From positions 30,211-94,210 of the forward strand of contig JBDNZS010000003.1 in assembly GCA_047722935.1 (NCBI GenBank): 64,000 nt of DNA, given 5' to 3'. Below, in pieces: positions 1 through 8,363 of this stretch. The stretch's first letter is position 1, and each line of letters opens with the position of its first letter. Below the pieces are notes generated by a model. It saw only the letters and a list, made by a program, of their open reading frames with translations. It had not been told where the DNA came from and did no database searches. A program made the translations under genes and the position numbers. This stretch comes from Ethanoligenens sp047722935 (GTDB lineage: Bacteria; Bacillota; Clostridia; Oscillospirales; Ethanoligenentaceae).

Positions 1-1
1 C

Positions 2-1456
2 GGGTATGCCCGTGTTTCGGGCGTACCCGGTGTGTGCTTTGCCACTTCCGGTCCGGGCGCGACAAATCTTATCACCGCTTTGGCCACGGCGTATATGGAT
101 TCCATCCCGTTGGTAGCCATCACCGGGCAAGTGGCAAGCAGCTTGATTGGCCGTGATGTCTTTCAAGAAGCCGATATCACCGGCGCGGCGGAACCGTTCT
201 GCAAACACAGCTATCTGGTGCGCGACGCTGCTGATTTGCCGCGTGTGATGAAAGAAGCCTTTTATATTGCGCGCACCGGCCGCCCCGGCCCCGTGCTGGT
301 GGATGTGCCGTCTGATATACAGGAACAGCCGGTTGCTTCATCGGCGTATCCCGAAAAGGTGGACATCCGTGGATACAAACCTCGTCGGCATGGACACGCA
401 CTTCAGATCAAACGGGTGGCAAAACGTATTTCAGAAGCGCGAAAACCTGTTATCTGTGCGGGCGGCGGTATCTTTTCTGCCCACGCACAGGAGGCGCTCG
501 CTGCGCTTGCCGAAAAATGCCGTATACCCGTGGTGAACACTTTGATGGGCAATGGTTCGTTGCCCACTGCACACCCGCTGAATTTTGGAATGCTCGGTAC
601 CCACGGATGCGCCGTGGCAAACTGCGCCATTCATGAAAGCGACCTGCTCATCATTGCGGGCGGCCGTGTGGGCGACCGCGCCATGTCGGAACCCGGGCAG
701 ATTGCCGCTCGCACCTGTGTGGTACATATTGATGTGGACCCTGCCGAGATCGGCAAAAACATGGAAGCAGAACTGCCAATCGTAGGCGACGTGCGGCTGG
801 TGCTGGAAGCGCTTGCCGCGCAGGCTGTTCCCGGCGACACCGCCGCATGGATCGACTATCTGGGCAATTTGCGGGATGAACCCGTAGAACAGCGTCCTAT
901 GCATAGCGGCTGCATTGAGCCGCGTGCGTTTTTTCGCACATTGTCCGAGCAGATGGCAGATGACGCGGTAATAGTGGCGGATGTGGGGCAGTCCCAAATC
1001 TGGGCTGCCAATGCCTGTACTATCCGGCAAGGCCGGTTTCTCACAACCGGAGGCATGGGTACGATGGGTTATGGCCTGCCTGCGGCTGTCGGCGTTGCAT
1101 CCGCTCTGCCGAACCGCCAAATCATAGCGGTTTGCGGGGACGGCGCGTTTCACATGGCGATGATGGAACTGGCTACCATGCGCCAGTACCACCTGCCTGT
1201 AAAATGTATCGTGATGCACAACGACTGTCTGGGCATGGTACATGAGATGCAGACCAAACATTATGACGGGCGGTATACGGCCACCTCGCTCGGCTGCGGC
1301 AACCCGGATTTTCAGTTGATTGCCAAAGCTTACGGCATGGAGAGCCGCCGTCTGCAAAATGACGCGGACGCGTCGGAAGCCATCGCCGAGATGCTGCACG
1401 CACCGGGCGCTTACCTGCTTGAATGCCTGATCGACCCGGATGAGCCAACACTGTGA
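2..1456 (+). CDS. ilvB: Acetolactate synthase large subunit, 5' end cut by window edge
   Basis: Thiamine-diphosphate enzyme that condenses two pyruvates, or pyruvate and 2-oxobutyrate, in the first common step of branched-chain amino acid synthesis. The frame is open to the left edge and begins inside the conserved GYARxSGxxGVCxATSGPGATN block, so about 70-80 N-terminal residues lie outside the window and 484 are present. The TPP-binding stretch starting GDGAFHMAMMELAT and ending in HND is visible near the C-terminus, at about 1135-1235. The gene is followed by ilvN and ilvC with small gaps, so it is part of an ilv operon. A homologous catabolic synthase is unlikely because the regulatory subunit gene follows directly. 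Confidence 0.95.
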   Translation, partial: GYARVSGVPGVCFATSGPGATNLITALATAYMDSIPLVAITGQVASSLIGRDVFQEADITGAAEPFCKHSYLVRDAADLPRVMKEAFYIARTGRPGPVLVDVPSDIQEQPVASSAYPEKVDIRGYKPRRHGHALQIKRVAKRISEARKPVICAGGGIFSAHAQEALAALAEKCRIPVVNTLMGNGSLPTAHPLNFGMLGTHGCAVANCAIHESDLLIIAGGRVGDRAMSEPGQIAARTCVVHIDVDPAEIGKNMEAELPIVGDVRLVLEALAAQAVPGDTAAWIDYLGNLRDEPVEQRPMHSGCIEPRAFFRTLSEQMADDAVIVADVGQSQIWAANACTIRQGRFLTTGGMGTMGYGLPAAVGVASALPNRQIIAVCGDGAFHMAMMELATMRQYHLPVKCIVMHNDCLGMVHEMQTKHYDGRYTATSLGCGNPDFQLIAKAYGMESRRLQNDADASEAIAEMLHAPGAYLLECLIDPDEPTL

Positions 1457-1485
1457 ACGCCCTAAACCGAAAGGAGACTGAAAAG

Positions 1486-2016
1486 ATGAAACATACCCTG
1501 TCCGTTCTGGTGGAAAACCGCCCGGGCGTACTCTCCAAGGTTGCGGGACTGTTTTCGCGCCGTGCGTTCAACATCGACAGCCTCGCGGTGGGCGTGACGC
1601 AGGACCCGTTGGTCTCGCGCATTACCATTGTGGTAAACGGTGACGATTACACCACCGAACAGGTGGAAAAACAGCTTAACAAACTGATTGATGTCATCAA
1701 GGTCAAGACCTTGCCGCACGGGCAGTTCATCAACCGGGAACTGGTGCTGCTAAAGGTGGCGTGCGGTGCATCCAACCGGGCGGAGGTCGTCCAGATCGCC
1801 GATATTTTCGGCGCCAAAATCGTGGATGTGACCCGAACCACCCTCACATTGGAGGTTTCCGGCAAGCCATCCCGTATAGCCAGTCTGGAATCTCTGCTTT
1901 TGCCCTATGGCATTCGTGAAACGGTGCGTACCGGTACCATTGCACTCGAAAGAGGCGCACAGGACATCACCGCGGGCAAAAAGCCGGCGGAAGAACCGCC
2001 CGATTCATCCAGCTGA
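1486..2016 (+). CDS. ilvN: Acetolactate synthase small (regulatory) subunit
   Basis: Regulatory subunit that binds the large subunit and confers valine feedback inhibition. The 176-residue protein has an N-terminal ACT domain (about residues 3-76, with the ENRPGVLSKVAGLFSRR motif) and the C-terminal small-subunit domain, which is the usual length. The start is the ATG at 1486, because AAGGAG lies at 1471-1476 with a 9-base gap. The frame remains open to a GTG at 1453 that overlaps the ilvB stop, but no ribosome site serves that codon. Co-transcribed with ilvB and ilvC. Confidence 0.95.
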   Translation: MKHTLSVLVENRPGVLSKVAGLFSRRAFNIDSLAVGVTQDPLVSRITIVVNGDDYTTEQVEKQLNKLIDVIKVKTLPHGQFINRELVLLKVACGASNRAEVVQIADIFGAKIVDVTRTTLTLEVSGKPSRIASLESLLLPYGIRETVRTGTIALERGAQDITAGKKPAEEPPDSSS

Positions 2017-2021
2017 ACCTT

Positions 2022-2042
2022 GCAGGGCGTATCCCGCCCTGC
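2022..2042 (+). other. Perfect 8-bp hairpin between ilvN and ilvC
   Basis: GCAGGGCG (2022-2029) and CGCCCTGC (2035-2042) form a perfect stem with a 5-base loop directly after the ilvN stop codon. No T-run follows, so it is not a standard terminator. It may stabilise or process the mRNA, or reduce read-through into ilvC. Confidence 0.55.
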
Positions 2043-2101
2043 AGTGCAGATAAATCTATTTTACAAAAACGCCGGGGAACCGGTTGGGAGGTCATTCATC
2101 A

Positions 2102-3094
2102 ATGGCAAAAATGTATTACGAAAGCGACTGCAACATCAGCCTGCTCAAAGGCAAAAAGATCGCCATCATCGGTTATGGCAGCCAGGGCCATGCACATGCG
2201 CTCAACCTGCATGAGAGCGGCATGGACGTGGTCGTCGGCCTGTATGAAGGCAGCAAATCCTGGAAAGTGGCTGAAGAAGCGGGTCTGGTCGTGAAAACGG
2301 CAGCCGACGCGGCCAAAGAAGCCGATATCATCATGATTCTCATCAACGATGAGAAACAGGCCGACATGTACCAGAAAGACATTGCCCCTTACCTGACCAC
2401 CGGCAAAGCGCTTGCGTTTGCCCACGGCTTCAATATCCATTTTGGTCAGATCAAGCCGCCGAAAGATGTCGATGTGTTCATGGTCGCCCCGAAAGCACCG
2501 GGCCATACCGTGCGCAGTGAATATGTGCGCGGCGCCGGCACGCCCTGCCTCATCGCTGTGGAGCAGGATTACTCCGGCAAAACCAAAGACATCTCGCTGG
2601 CTTATGCCGCGGGCATCGGCGGCGCGCGCGCCGGCATCTTGGAAACCACGTTCCGCGTGGAGACCGAGACCGACCTCTTTGGCGAACAGGCTGTCCTGTG
2701 CGGCGGTGTGACCGCTTTGATGCAGGCTGGTTTTGAGACACTGGTGGAAGCGGGTTACGCGCCGGAAAATGCATATTTTGAGTGCATCCATGAGATGAAG
2801 CTGATCGTTGATCTGATCTATGCGGGTGGTTTCGAGGCCATGCGCAGCTCGATCAGTGACACCGCCGAATATGGCGATTATATCACCGGCCCGAAGATCG
2901 TGACCGATGAGACTCGCAAAGCCATGAAAGAGGTCCTCAAAGATATCCAGGAAGGCAAATTTGCCCGTGAGTGGATTCTGGAGAACCGTGTGGGCCGCCC
3001 GAACTTCAATGCGCTTCGCCGCAGAGGAGCCGAGACCCAACTGGTGGCAATCGGTCAGCAACTTCGCAGCCAGATGACATTCTTGAAGAAATAA
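2102..3094 (+). CDS. ilvC: Ketol-acid reductoisomerase (class I)
   Basis: Converts acetolactate or acetohydroxybutyrate to the dihydroxy acid by Mg-dependent alkyl shift and NAD(P)H reduction. The 330-residue length fits the short class I form. The Rossmann motif GYGSQG is at residues 24-29. The metal motif ETETDLFGEQ carries the Asp and Glu ligands. Serines in the nucleotide-phosphate loop (GSKSW) suggest NADPH use, which is inference. The ATG at 2102 is chosen because GGGAGGT lies at 2086-2092; the frame extends back to a TTG at 2084 that overlaps that ribosome site. Last gene of the ilv operon, followed by terminators. Confidence 0.96.
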   Translation: MAKMYYESDCNISLLKGKKIAIIGYGSQGHAHALNLHESGMDVVVGLYEGSKSWKVAEEAGLVVKTAADAAKEADIIMILINDEKQADMYQKDIAPYLTTGKALAFAHGFNIHFGQIKPPKDVDVFMVAPKAPGHTVRSEYVRGAGTPCLIAVEQDYSGKTKDISLAYAAGIGGARAGILETTFRVETETDLFGEQAVLCGGVTALMQAGFETLVEAGYAPENAYFECIHEMKLIVDLIYAGGFEAMRSSISDTAEYGDYITGPKIVTDETRKAMKEVLKDIQEGKFAREWILENRVGRPNFNALRRRGAETQLVAIGQQLRSQMTFLKK

Positions 3095-3113
3095 TTCCTT
3101 CTGTTCATATAGC

Positions 3114-3145
3114 AAAAGGAACTGTTGCAAAACAGTCCCTTTTTA
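3114..3145 (+). terminator. Intrinsic terminator of the ilv operon
   Basis: AAAGGAACTGTT and AACAGTCCCTTT form a 12-bp stem with one mismatch around a GCAA loop, followed by a run of T, 20 bases after the ilvC stop. Confidence 0.75.
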
Positions 3146-3193
3146 AAGACCGAGGCGGTCAGCACCTTTTAGGTGTTGGCCGCCTCGGTCTTA
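3145..3193. terminator. Large dyad between convergent ilvC and glycosyltransferase genes
   Basis: AAAGACCGAGGCGG (3145-3158) is the reverse complement of the sequence at about 3180-3193, and the inner part pairs AGCACCT with AGGTGTT. The convergent position suggests a bidirectional terminator backing up the hairpin at 3114. Flanking T/A runs are short. Confidence 0.6.
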
Positions 3194-3206
3194 TATGGTC
3201 ATACAT

Positions 3207-5336
3207 TTAACTTTGCATGGCTTTGGCTTTTTCCTGCGAAAGGTGATACAGCAAAGCGTGCTGCGGGTCTGATTTGCCCTTTCCCAAATAGACGCTTGCC
3301 GGAATATTTTTGCCGCTTTCCGCCGCCCATGCATAGATTTGCATATTGGGATTATCATGGTCGGTACCGCCGCTACGGCGGGAAGAGGACAGTCCTGAAG
3401 TCCGCTGTGTTGCATTGTGCCTGTCAGCTGCATCAGCGGCACGGTGGCCGGTGATGTACATCTTGATATTGGAAAAACCGACTGGCGCGGAAGTACTCAA
3501 AAAATACCGCACTTTCCCGTTCGCCACTAGCGACTGAAACGCACGAAACGTGAGGATGGGGTTGGTACCGTTAAACCCGCCAATGGCCATGACCGGTCTG
3601 CCGGTATCGATGATGAGTGTTTCTGCAAGGGGGGCGCTTGGCACGGCAGCCAGATAGGTCGCACCATCTTGATGCTGCTCAAGATAGGTTTCCAACCTCT
3701 GATAATATGTGGACGGTTTGGGGTCCGCCGTCTCACCCTTCATCCGCTTTACCATATAGGAAACGGAAGGGAATTGCTCGCCATGCTGATTGCGCAGCAA
3801 TGCCGGCCCCGCCGCCGCATCCGATCCGCTCACGTGCACAAGCACCGTAGTGAACGACCACATAAACGGCGCTGCCAACAAGCAGACCAACGCCAAACCT
3901 ACCCCGCCGATAAATATGCGCGGCCGCATCCAGCGCGCACGGAAACGGCGCAAGAGCAGCAGCGCTGCCGCCAAAACAATACAGACGACATCCAGCGGCC
4001 AGAGCACACGAAACCATGCGGGATAATGCGCGATGAGGGTCAAGTGAAAAACGGCACTTAGGATAAGCCCGGCCGGCAGAAACAGCGACTTCCACCACTT
4101 ATTCTGTTGCAGTGCCAGCTTGACCGCACAGGAAAGACCGATGCCAGCCAGTGCGGCAAGCCCGGGTGCTATCACATTGAGATAATACCGGTGTGTCAAC
4201 CCCTGACAGAAACTGAAAAACACCACTGTTACGGCCGACCAGCCGCCCCAGAGCAGCAATGCAATGATTTTGGACTGCCGCCGCTCCTTTTCCATCCCCA
4301 GTATGTAAACGAACGTCGCCGCCGCACCCACAACGGCAAGCGGTAGAAACCAGCCAATCTGCTCGCCCACGTACAAGTCAAACATACGCAGGAAGCCGGG
4401 TGCATCGCGTTGCAAGGTACCGCCACTCCTGTTTGCACGATCATCCACCGCATTAAAGCGCTTCGGCGACATGGAAATCCCATCCGCACGACGCCGATCC
4501 AACTTGCTGTCCATCGACGGCTTCCCTTGAGCAAAGACACGGTTCAACCCGTTATACCCAAAAGTAAGGTTCATTTCCGTATTGTCCGCACTGCTGCCCA
4601 CATAAGGACGGTCGGCGGCGGGGGTAAGGTCAACCGCCTGTACCCAGCAAAACGACACCACTACTAACACTGCCGCCGCCATGGCAAGATGCAGTGCCTT
4701 GCGCCGCCACCGGATGCCGCGCGCGCATAGGTACACCAGCACGCATGCCGGCAGAATCAGATAAGCCACCAGCATCTTGGTATTAAAACCCACACCTACG
4801 CAGACGGCTGTGAGCAGAAAATAGCGGATACGACCGGTCTCGGCGGCAAGCGTAACAGTCCACGCCGTCAGCACCAGCACCAACACCAACATGGCGTCAG
4901 GGTTATTCGAGCGTGCCGCCGCGATGAAAATTGGCGTGATAGCAAGCAAGATGGCAGACAACCACCCGGCCGCAAACCCAAATGCCTTTTTAACCAGATG
5001 ATACAGAATGAGAACGGAACCTGCGGCTTCCAGCGCTTCCGGCAGCAACAGTGTCCAGCTGTGGAATCCAAATACTTTCGCAAATGCCGCTTCCAACCAA
5101 AATGCCACCGGCGGTTTATCAATATTGACAAATCCGGCGGAATCGAAAGAGAGAAAGAAAAAGTTATGCCAGCTGGTGGTCATGCTTTTGACGGCCGCCG
5201 AATAATATAGATTGCCATACCCGTCCTGTGCAAAATTGTAAAAGCTCAAACCAAATGCCAGCAAAACGGCTAAAGCCGCCAGAATGATCCGGACAATTTG
5301 TTTCCGGCTCCATCGTCCGCGCAGTCTGTACTCCAT
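3207..5336 (-). CDS. GT39/PMT-like polytopic membrane glycosyltransferase
   Basis: Predicted multispanning membrane enzyme of the ArnT/PMT superfamily, which transfers sugars from a polyprenyl-phosphate donor to an acceptor outside the membrane. The 709-residue protein starts with a basic stretch and a TM helix, then has an acidic periplasmic-type loop and the DKPPVAFWLEA motif typical of this family. About ten hydrophobic segments follow, with a soluble C-terminal third. B. subtilis YkcB is a likely relative, from memory. The ATG at 5336 is chosen because AAGGGG sits 9 bases upstream; an in-frame TTG at 5354 has a ribosome site placed too close. Acceptor and sugar cannot be told from sequence. 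It is a single gene. Confidence 0.8.
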   Translation of the reverse strand: MEYRLRGRWSRKQIVRIILAALAVLLAFGLSFYNFAQDGYGNLYYSAAVKSMTTSWHNFFFLSFDSAGFVNIDKPPVAFWLEAAFAKVFGFHSWTLLLPEALEAAGSVLILYHLVKKAFGFAAGWLSAILLAITPIFIAAARSNNPDAMLVLVLVLTAWTVTLAAETGRIRYFLLTAVCVGVGFNTKMLVAYLILPACVLVYLCARGIRWRRKALHLAMAAAVLVVVSFCWVQAVDLTPAADRPYVGSSADNTEMNLTFGYNGLNRVFAQGKPSMDSKLDRRRADGISMSPKRFNAVDDRANRSGGTLQRDAPGFLRMFDLYVGEQIGWFLPLAVVGAAATFVYILGMEKERRQSKIIALLLWGGWSAVTVVFFSFCQGLTHRYYLNVIAPGLAALAGIGLSCAVKLALQQNKWWKSLFLPAGLILSAVFHLTLIAHYPAWFRVLWPLDVVCIVLAAALLLLRRFRARWMRPRIFIGGVGLALVCLLAAPFMWSFTTVLVHVSGSDAAAGPALLRNQHGEQFPSVSYMVKRMKGETADPKPSTYYQRLETYLEQHQDGATYLAAVPSAPLAETLIIDTGRPVMAIGGFNGTNPILTFRAFQSLVANGKVRYFLSTSAPVGFSNIKMYITGHRAADAADRHNATQRTSGLSSSRRSGGTDHDNPNMQIYAWAAESGKNIPASVYLGKGKSDPQHALLYHLSQEKAKAMQS

Positions 5337-5490
5337 TCTGTAAAACCCCTTCAATCCCTTTCAAATATGCTTGTAAAGCGCAATAGCGCCGATTTACAAG
5401 ATAACACAGAATTGTGGCAAATGTGTGAATAAGCAATCGGCAGCCCATTTTGGAAAATACAAAAGCAGACTGTGCCCCCGTGCGCGGATA

Positions 5491-5499
5491 TGGTATAAT
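5491..5499 (+). promoter_or_regulatory. Extended -10 promoter of proBA
   Basis: TGGTATAAT, a TGN-extended consensus -10 box (-10 at 5494-5499), lies 35 bases before the proB start. No good -35 is visible, as is common with extended -10 promoters. Confidence 0.6.
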
Positions 5500-5533
5500 A
5501 GAGCAATAAACCGAAAAGAAACGAGTGAAGCAC

Positions 5534-6355
5534 ATGGCGTTGCGGGACGCAAAACGAATCGTGGTCAAGGTGGGCACATCAACGCTCACCTATTCAAACG
5601 GCAGATTGCATATCCGGCGCATTGAGAAGCTGGTACGGGTGCTCTCGGATTTTAAGAACAGTGGCAAAGAGATCATCTTGGTCACTTCCGGCGCCATCGG
5701 CGTGGGTGCGGCACGGCTCAAACTGCCGGAGCGGCCGCGCGAGACCCAAATGATGCAGGCCGCCGCCGCCGTGGGGCAGGTGGAGTTGATGTTCCTGTAT
5801 GAAAAGCTGTTCTTGTCCTACGGGCAAGTAGTGGCTCAAATATTGATGACGCGCATCATCACCGACCATGACAACACGCGGCAGAACCTGATCAATACAT
5901 TCAATTCCCTGCTTTCGCTCGGCGTCATCCCGGTAGTCAATGAAAACGACTCAGTGGCGGTCGAGGAAATCGAGGAGGAAGCGGTGGCGTTCGGCGGGAA
6001 TGACACGCTTTCCGCCATAGTCGCCACTTTGATCCAGGCCGACGCACTGGTGCTGTTGAGCGATATCGAGGGCCTGTATGACAAAGACCCGCGCGAAGCG
6101 TCGGATGCACGGCTCATCCCTGTAGTCAAATCGGTGGACGCGCGTATCCTTGCATTGGCGGGTGGAGCAGGTTCACCGCTCGGCACCGGCGGCATGGTCA
6201 CCAAACTGGAGGCCGCCGAACTGGTGACGCAAAGCGGTATCGACATGGTCATCATGGACGGGGCCGACCCCGAAAAGCTATATGAATTGTTCGATGGGAA
6301 ACAGGTGGGCACCTATTTCCCCTCAAAAAACCAGACAGGAGGGAACCCGGCATGA
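5534..6355 (+). CDS. proB: Glutamate 5-kinase, short form without PUA domain
   Basis: Phosphorylates glutamate in the first step of proline synthesis. The 273-residue protein is an amino-acid-kinase fold with VVKVGTSTL near the N-terminus, VTSGAIGVG, the NENDSVAVEE acidic loop and the GTGGMVTKLEAA nucleotide-binding segment. The C-terminal PUA domain present in the roughly 370-residue E. coli enzyme is absent, and the frame simply ends, which is common in Clostridia. The ATG at 5534 is chosen because homologues start just before LRDAKRIVVKVG; a GTG at 5525 in the same frame is possible, and neither has a strong ribosome site. The stop overlaps the proA start. Confidence 0.94.
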   Translation: MALRDAKRIVVKVGTSTLTYSNGRLHIRRIEKLVRVLSDFKNSGKEIILVTSGAIGVGAARLKLPERPRETQMMQAAAAVGQVELMFLYEKLFLSYGQVVAQILMTRIITDHDNTRQNLINTFNSLLSLGVIPVVNENDSVAVEEIEEEAVAFGGNDTLSAIVATLIQADALVLLSDIEGLYDKDPREASDARLIPVVKSVDARILALAGGAGSPLGTGGMVTKLEAAELVTQSGIDMVIMDGADPEKLYELFDGKQVGTYFPSKNQTGGNPA

Positions 6356-7596
6356 CAATACAGGAAATGGGAACCCGGGCGAAGGCTGCCGCCCACGTGC
6401 TCGCGGCGGCCTCATCCGGGCAAAAAGAGAAAGCGCTGCTTGCCATCGCGGCGGCGCTCCGCGCACAGGAAACCGAAATCCTTCAAGCGAACACGGAAGA
6501 CGTAGCCGAGGGTAGGCAGAACGGGTTGACCGAGGCGCTGCTCGACCGGCTGACCTTGACACATGAACGGTTGGGAGGCATTGCGGCAGGTGTGGAGCAA
6601 GTTGCCAACCTGCCCGACCCCATAGGCAAGCTGGATGCGGGCTGGACACGTCCGAACGGTCTGCGCATCCTCAAGACCCGCGTACCGCTTGGCGTGGTGG
6701 GCATCATCTTCGAGGCGCGCCCGAACGTCACAGTGGATGCCGCCAGCCTTTGCCTTAAATCCGGAAATGCCTGCATCCTGCGCGGCGGAAAAGAAGCAAT
6801 CCGTTCCAATCTGGCCTCCGCACGGGTGATGCGCAGCGCCTTACAGGAAGCCGGACTGCCCGCCGACTGCATCCAGGTGGTGGAAGACACGTCACGCGAC
6901 AGCGCCACCGCACTCATGCAGTTGAACGGATATCTGGACGTACTCATCCCGCGCGGCGGGGCGGGACTGATTCAGAGCGTTGTGCACAACGCCACTGTTC
7001 CGGTCATTGAAACCGGCGTGGGCAACTGCCATGTGTTCGTTGACGAGAGCGCGGATGCAGATATGGCGGCACAAATCATCTTTAATGCCAAGGCGCAGCG
7101 CCCGTCGGTTTGCAACGCGGCAGAAACACTGCTGGTGCACAAAAACATCGCGGTCGCGTTCCTGCCCAAAGCGAAAGCACTGCTGGATACCAAGCACGTC
7201 GAATTGCGTGGAGACGAAACCGTGCAGGCGATTCTGGGCTCGACGGTAAAACCCGCCGTAGAAGACGACTGGGCAACCGAGTTCCTGGATTATATTCTCG
7301 CAGTGAAAGTGGTAAACAGTGTGGATGAAGCCATCGCACACATTACGCGGTTCGGCTCCGGCCACAGCGAATGCATTGTCACCGAAAGCTATGCCAACAG
7401 TGAGCGTTTCATGCGGGAAGTAGACGCGGCAGCCGTTTATGTGAATGCATCGACCCGCTTTACTGACGGCGAAGAATTCGGGTTTGGCGCAGAGATTGGC
7501 ATCTCCACCCAGAAGCTGCACGCGCGTGGCCCTATGGGACTTACTGAACTCACGACGGTGAAATATCAGATCTACGGCTCCGGTCAGATTCGCTAA
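6352..7596 (+). CDS. proA: Glutamate-5-semialdehyde dehydrogenase (gamma-glutamyl phosphate reductase)
   Basis: NADPH-dependent reduction of gamma-glutamyl phosphate to the semialdehyde, the second step to proline. The 414 residues match the usual length. The aldehyde-dehydrogenase fold shows the nucleotide-binding region (IFEARPNVTVDAA), the RGGAGLI segment and the catalytic cysteine in the RPSVCNAAETLL motif. It overlaps proB by four bases (ATGA), with GGAGGG just upstream inside proB, which indicates translational coupling. Confidence 0.97.
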   Translation: MTIQEMGTRAKAAAHVLAAASSGQKEKALLAIAAALRAQETEILQANTEDVAEGRQNGLTEALLDRLTLTHERLGGIAAGVEQVANLPDPIGKLDAGWTRPNGLRILKTRVPLGVVGIIFEARPNVTVDAASLCLKSGNACILRGGKEAIRSNLASARVMRSALQEAGLPADCIQVVEDTSRDSATALMQLNGYLDVLIPRGGAGLIQSVVHNATVPVIETGVGNCHVFVDESADADMAAQIIFNAKAQRPSVCNAAETLLVHKNIAVAFLPKAKALLDTKHVELRGDETVQAILGSTVKPAVEDDWATEFLDYILAVKVVNSVDEAIAHITRFGSGHSECIVTESYANSERFMREVDAAAVYVNASTRFTDGEEFGFGAEIGISTQKLHARGPMGLTELTTVKYQIYGSGQIR

Positions 7597-7606
7597 GGGG
7601 ACCGGT

Positions 7607-8287
7607 ATGACGCGGCTGCGCACCGTCCGGCGTCATCCACGGCGCAGACGGAACCGCGTGAGCTTGTTTGGATTGGCAATGGTGTTAACCGGCGCGGCGA
7701 TGTTGTTTGTGGCGTTCGCCTGTGTCGGCAGCATAGGGAATCGCACGGCGGTGCATGGCACTTCGTCTGCATCCGTGCAGGGTGCGGCCACTTTAGAGCA
7801 GTACCTTACGCCGGTAGTCGCGCAAGACCCCAAACCATTCGCCAGCCTCGCTCACGCGGATCGGGAATGGATGTTTAAAACAGCAATCTGGTTTGCCGCC
7901 CAACAAAATCGGTATGCCTACACATCGGACAACCGGGAAACCATACCGGCTGACCGTGTTTTATCCGTTTACCGTACATTTTTTGGCAAGGATGCCAAGC
8001 CGCAGTTCCACACGTTTACTGTGGACGGTGTCGCCTATGTTTACCGCGCAGACACGCAGGTATACGACGTACCGGTCACCGGACAGAAAAATGTTTATAC
8101 ACCGCATGTCACACGGGTTATGCGGCAGGACACGCTTACTGTTGTCACGGTCGGATATATCCCCAGCGCCGGGTGGACACAGCGACCCGACGGCACAGTC
8201 GTGCCGCCCGCACCGGTCAAAACAATGCGGTATACCCTGCAAGGGGACGGCCCGGCATATACCATCTTGGCGGTGCAGCACGCATAG
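7607..8287 (+). CDS. Membrane-anchored protein of unknown function downstream of proBA
   Basis: I do not recognise this 226-residue protein. It has a very basic N-terminus (RRHPRRRRNR), one TM helix at about residues 20-42 and an extracytoplasmic domain of about 180 residues that is rich in aromatic residues. This is the pattern of an uncleaved signal anchor. A proline-rich turn (VVPPAPVKTM) lies near the C-terminus. It starts 10 bases after proA with an AAGGGGAC ribosome site, so it is probably the third gene of the proline operon. Nothing in it suggests an enzyme. The following palindrome ends the unit. Confidence 0.7.
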   Translation: MTRLRTVRRHPRRRRNRVSLFGLAMVLTGAAMLFVAFACVGSIGNRTAVHGTSSASVQGAATLEQYLTPVVAQDPKPFASLAHADREWMFKTAIWFAAQQNRYAYTSDNRETIPADRVLSVYRTFFGKDAKPQFHTFTVDGVAYVYRADTQVYDVPVTGQKNVYTPHVTRVMRQDTLTVVTVGYIPSAGWTQRPDGTVVPPAPVKTMRYTLQGDGPAYTILAVQHA

Positions 8288-8304
8288 CGCGACGGCATAA
8301 CAAG

Positions 8305-8342
8305 CCCAAAGAGCCGGCGGTATATACCGCCGGCTCTTTGGG
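8305..8342. terminator. Bidirectional terminator, perfect 38-base palindrome
   Basis: The sequence from CCCAAAGAGCCGG to CCGGCTCTTTGGG is a fully self-complementary palindrome centred on TATA, lying between two convergent genes (the proBA operon and the ABC-F gene). Confidence 0.8.
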
Positions 8343-8363
8343 TTATATGATGCTGGAACCAAT

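Noticed and set aside
431..1399. Long open frame on the minus strand opposite ilvB
   Set aside because: Shadow of a high-G+C gene; no ribosome site and no protein-like motifs, while the plus strand is unambiguous ilvB.
2099..3130. 343-codon minus-strand frame opposite ilvC
   Set aside because: Same reason: antisense shadow of ilvC.
5525..5533. GTG at 5525 as proB start
   Set aside because: Possible, but family alignment favours the ATG at 5534; neither has a strong ribosome site.
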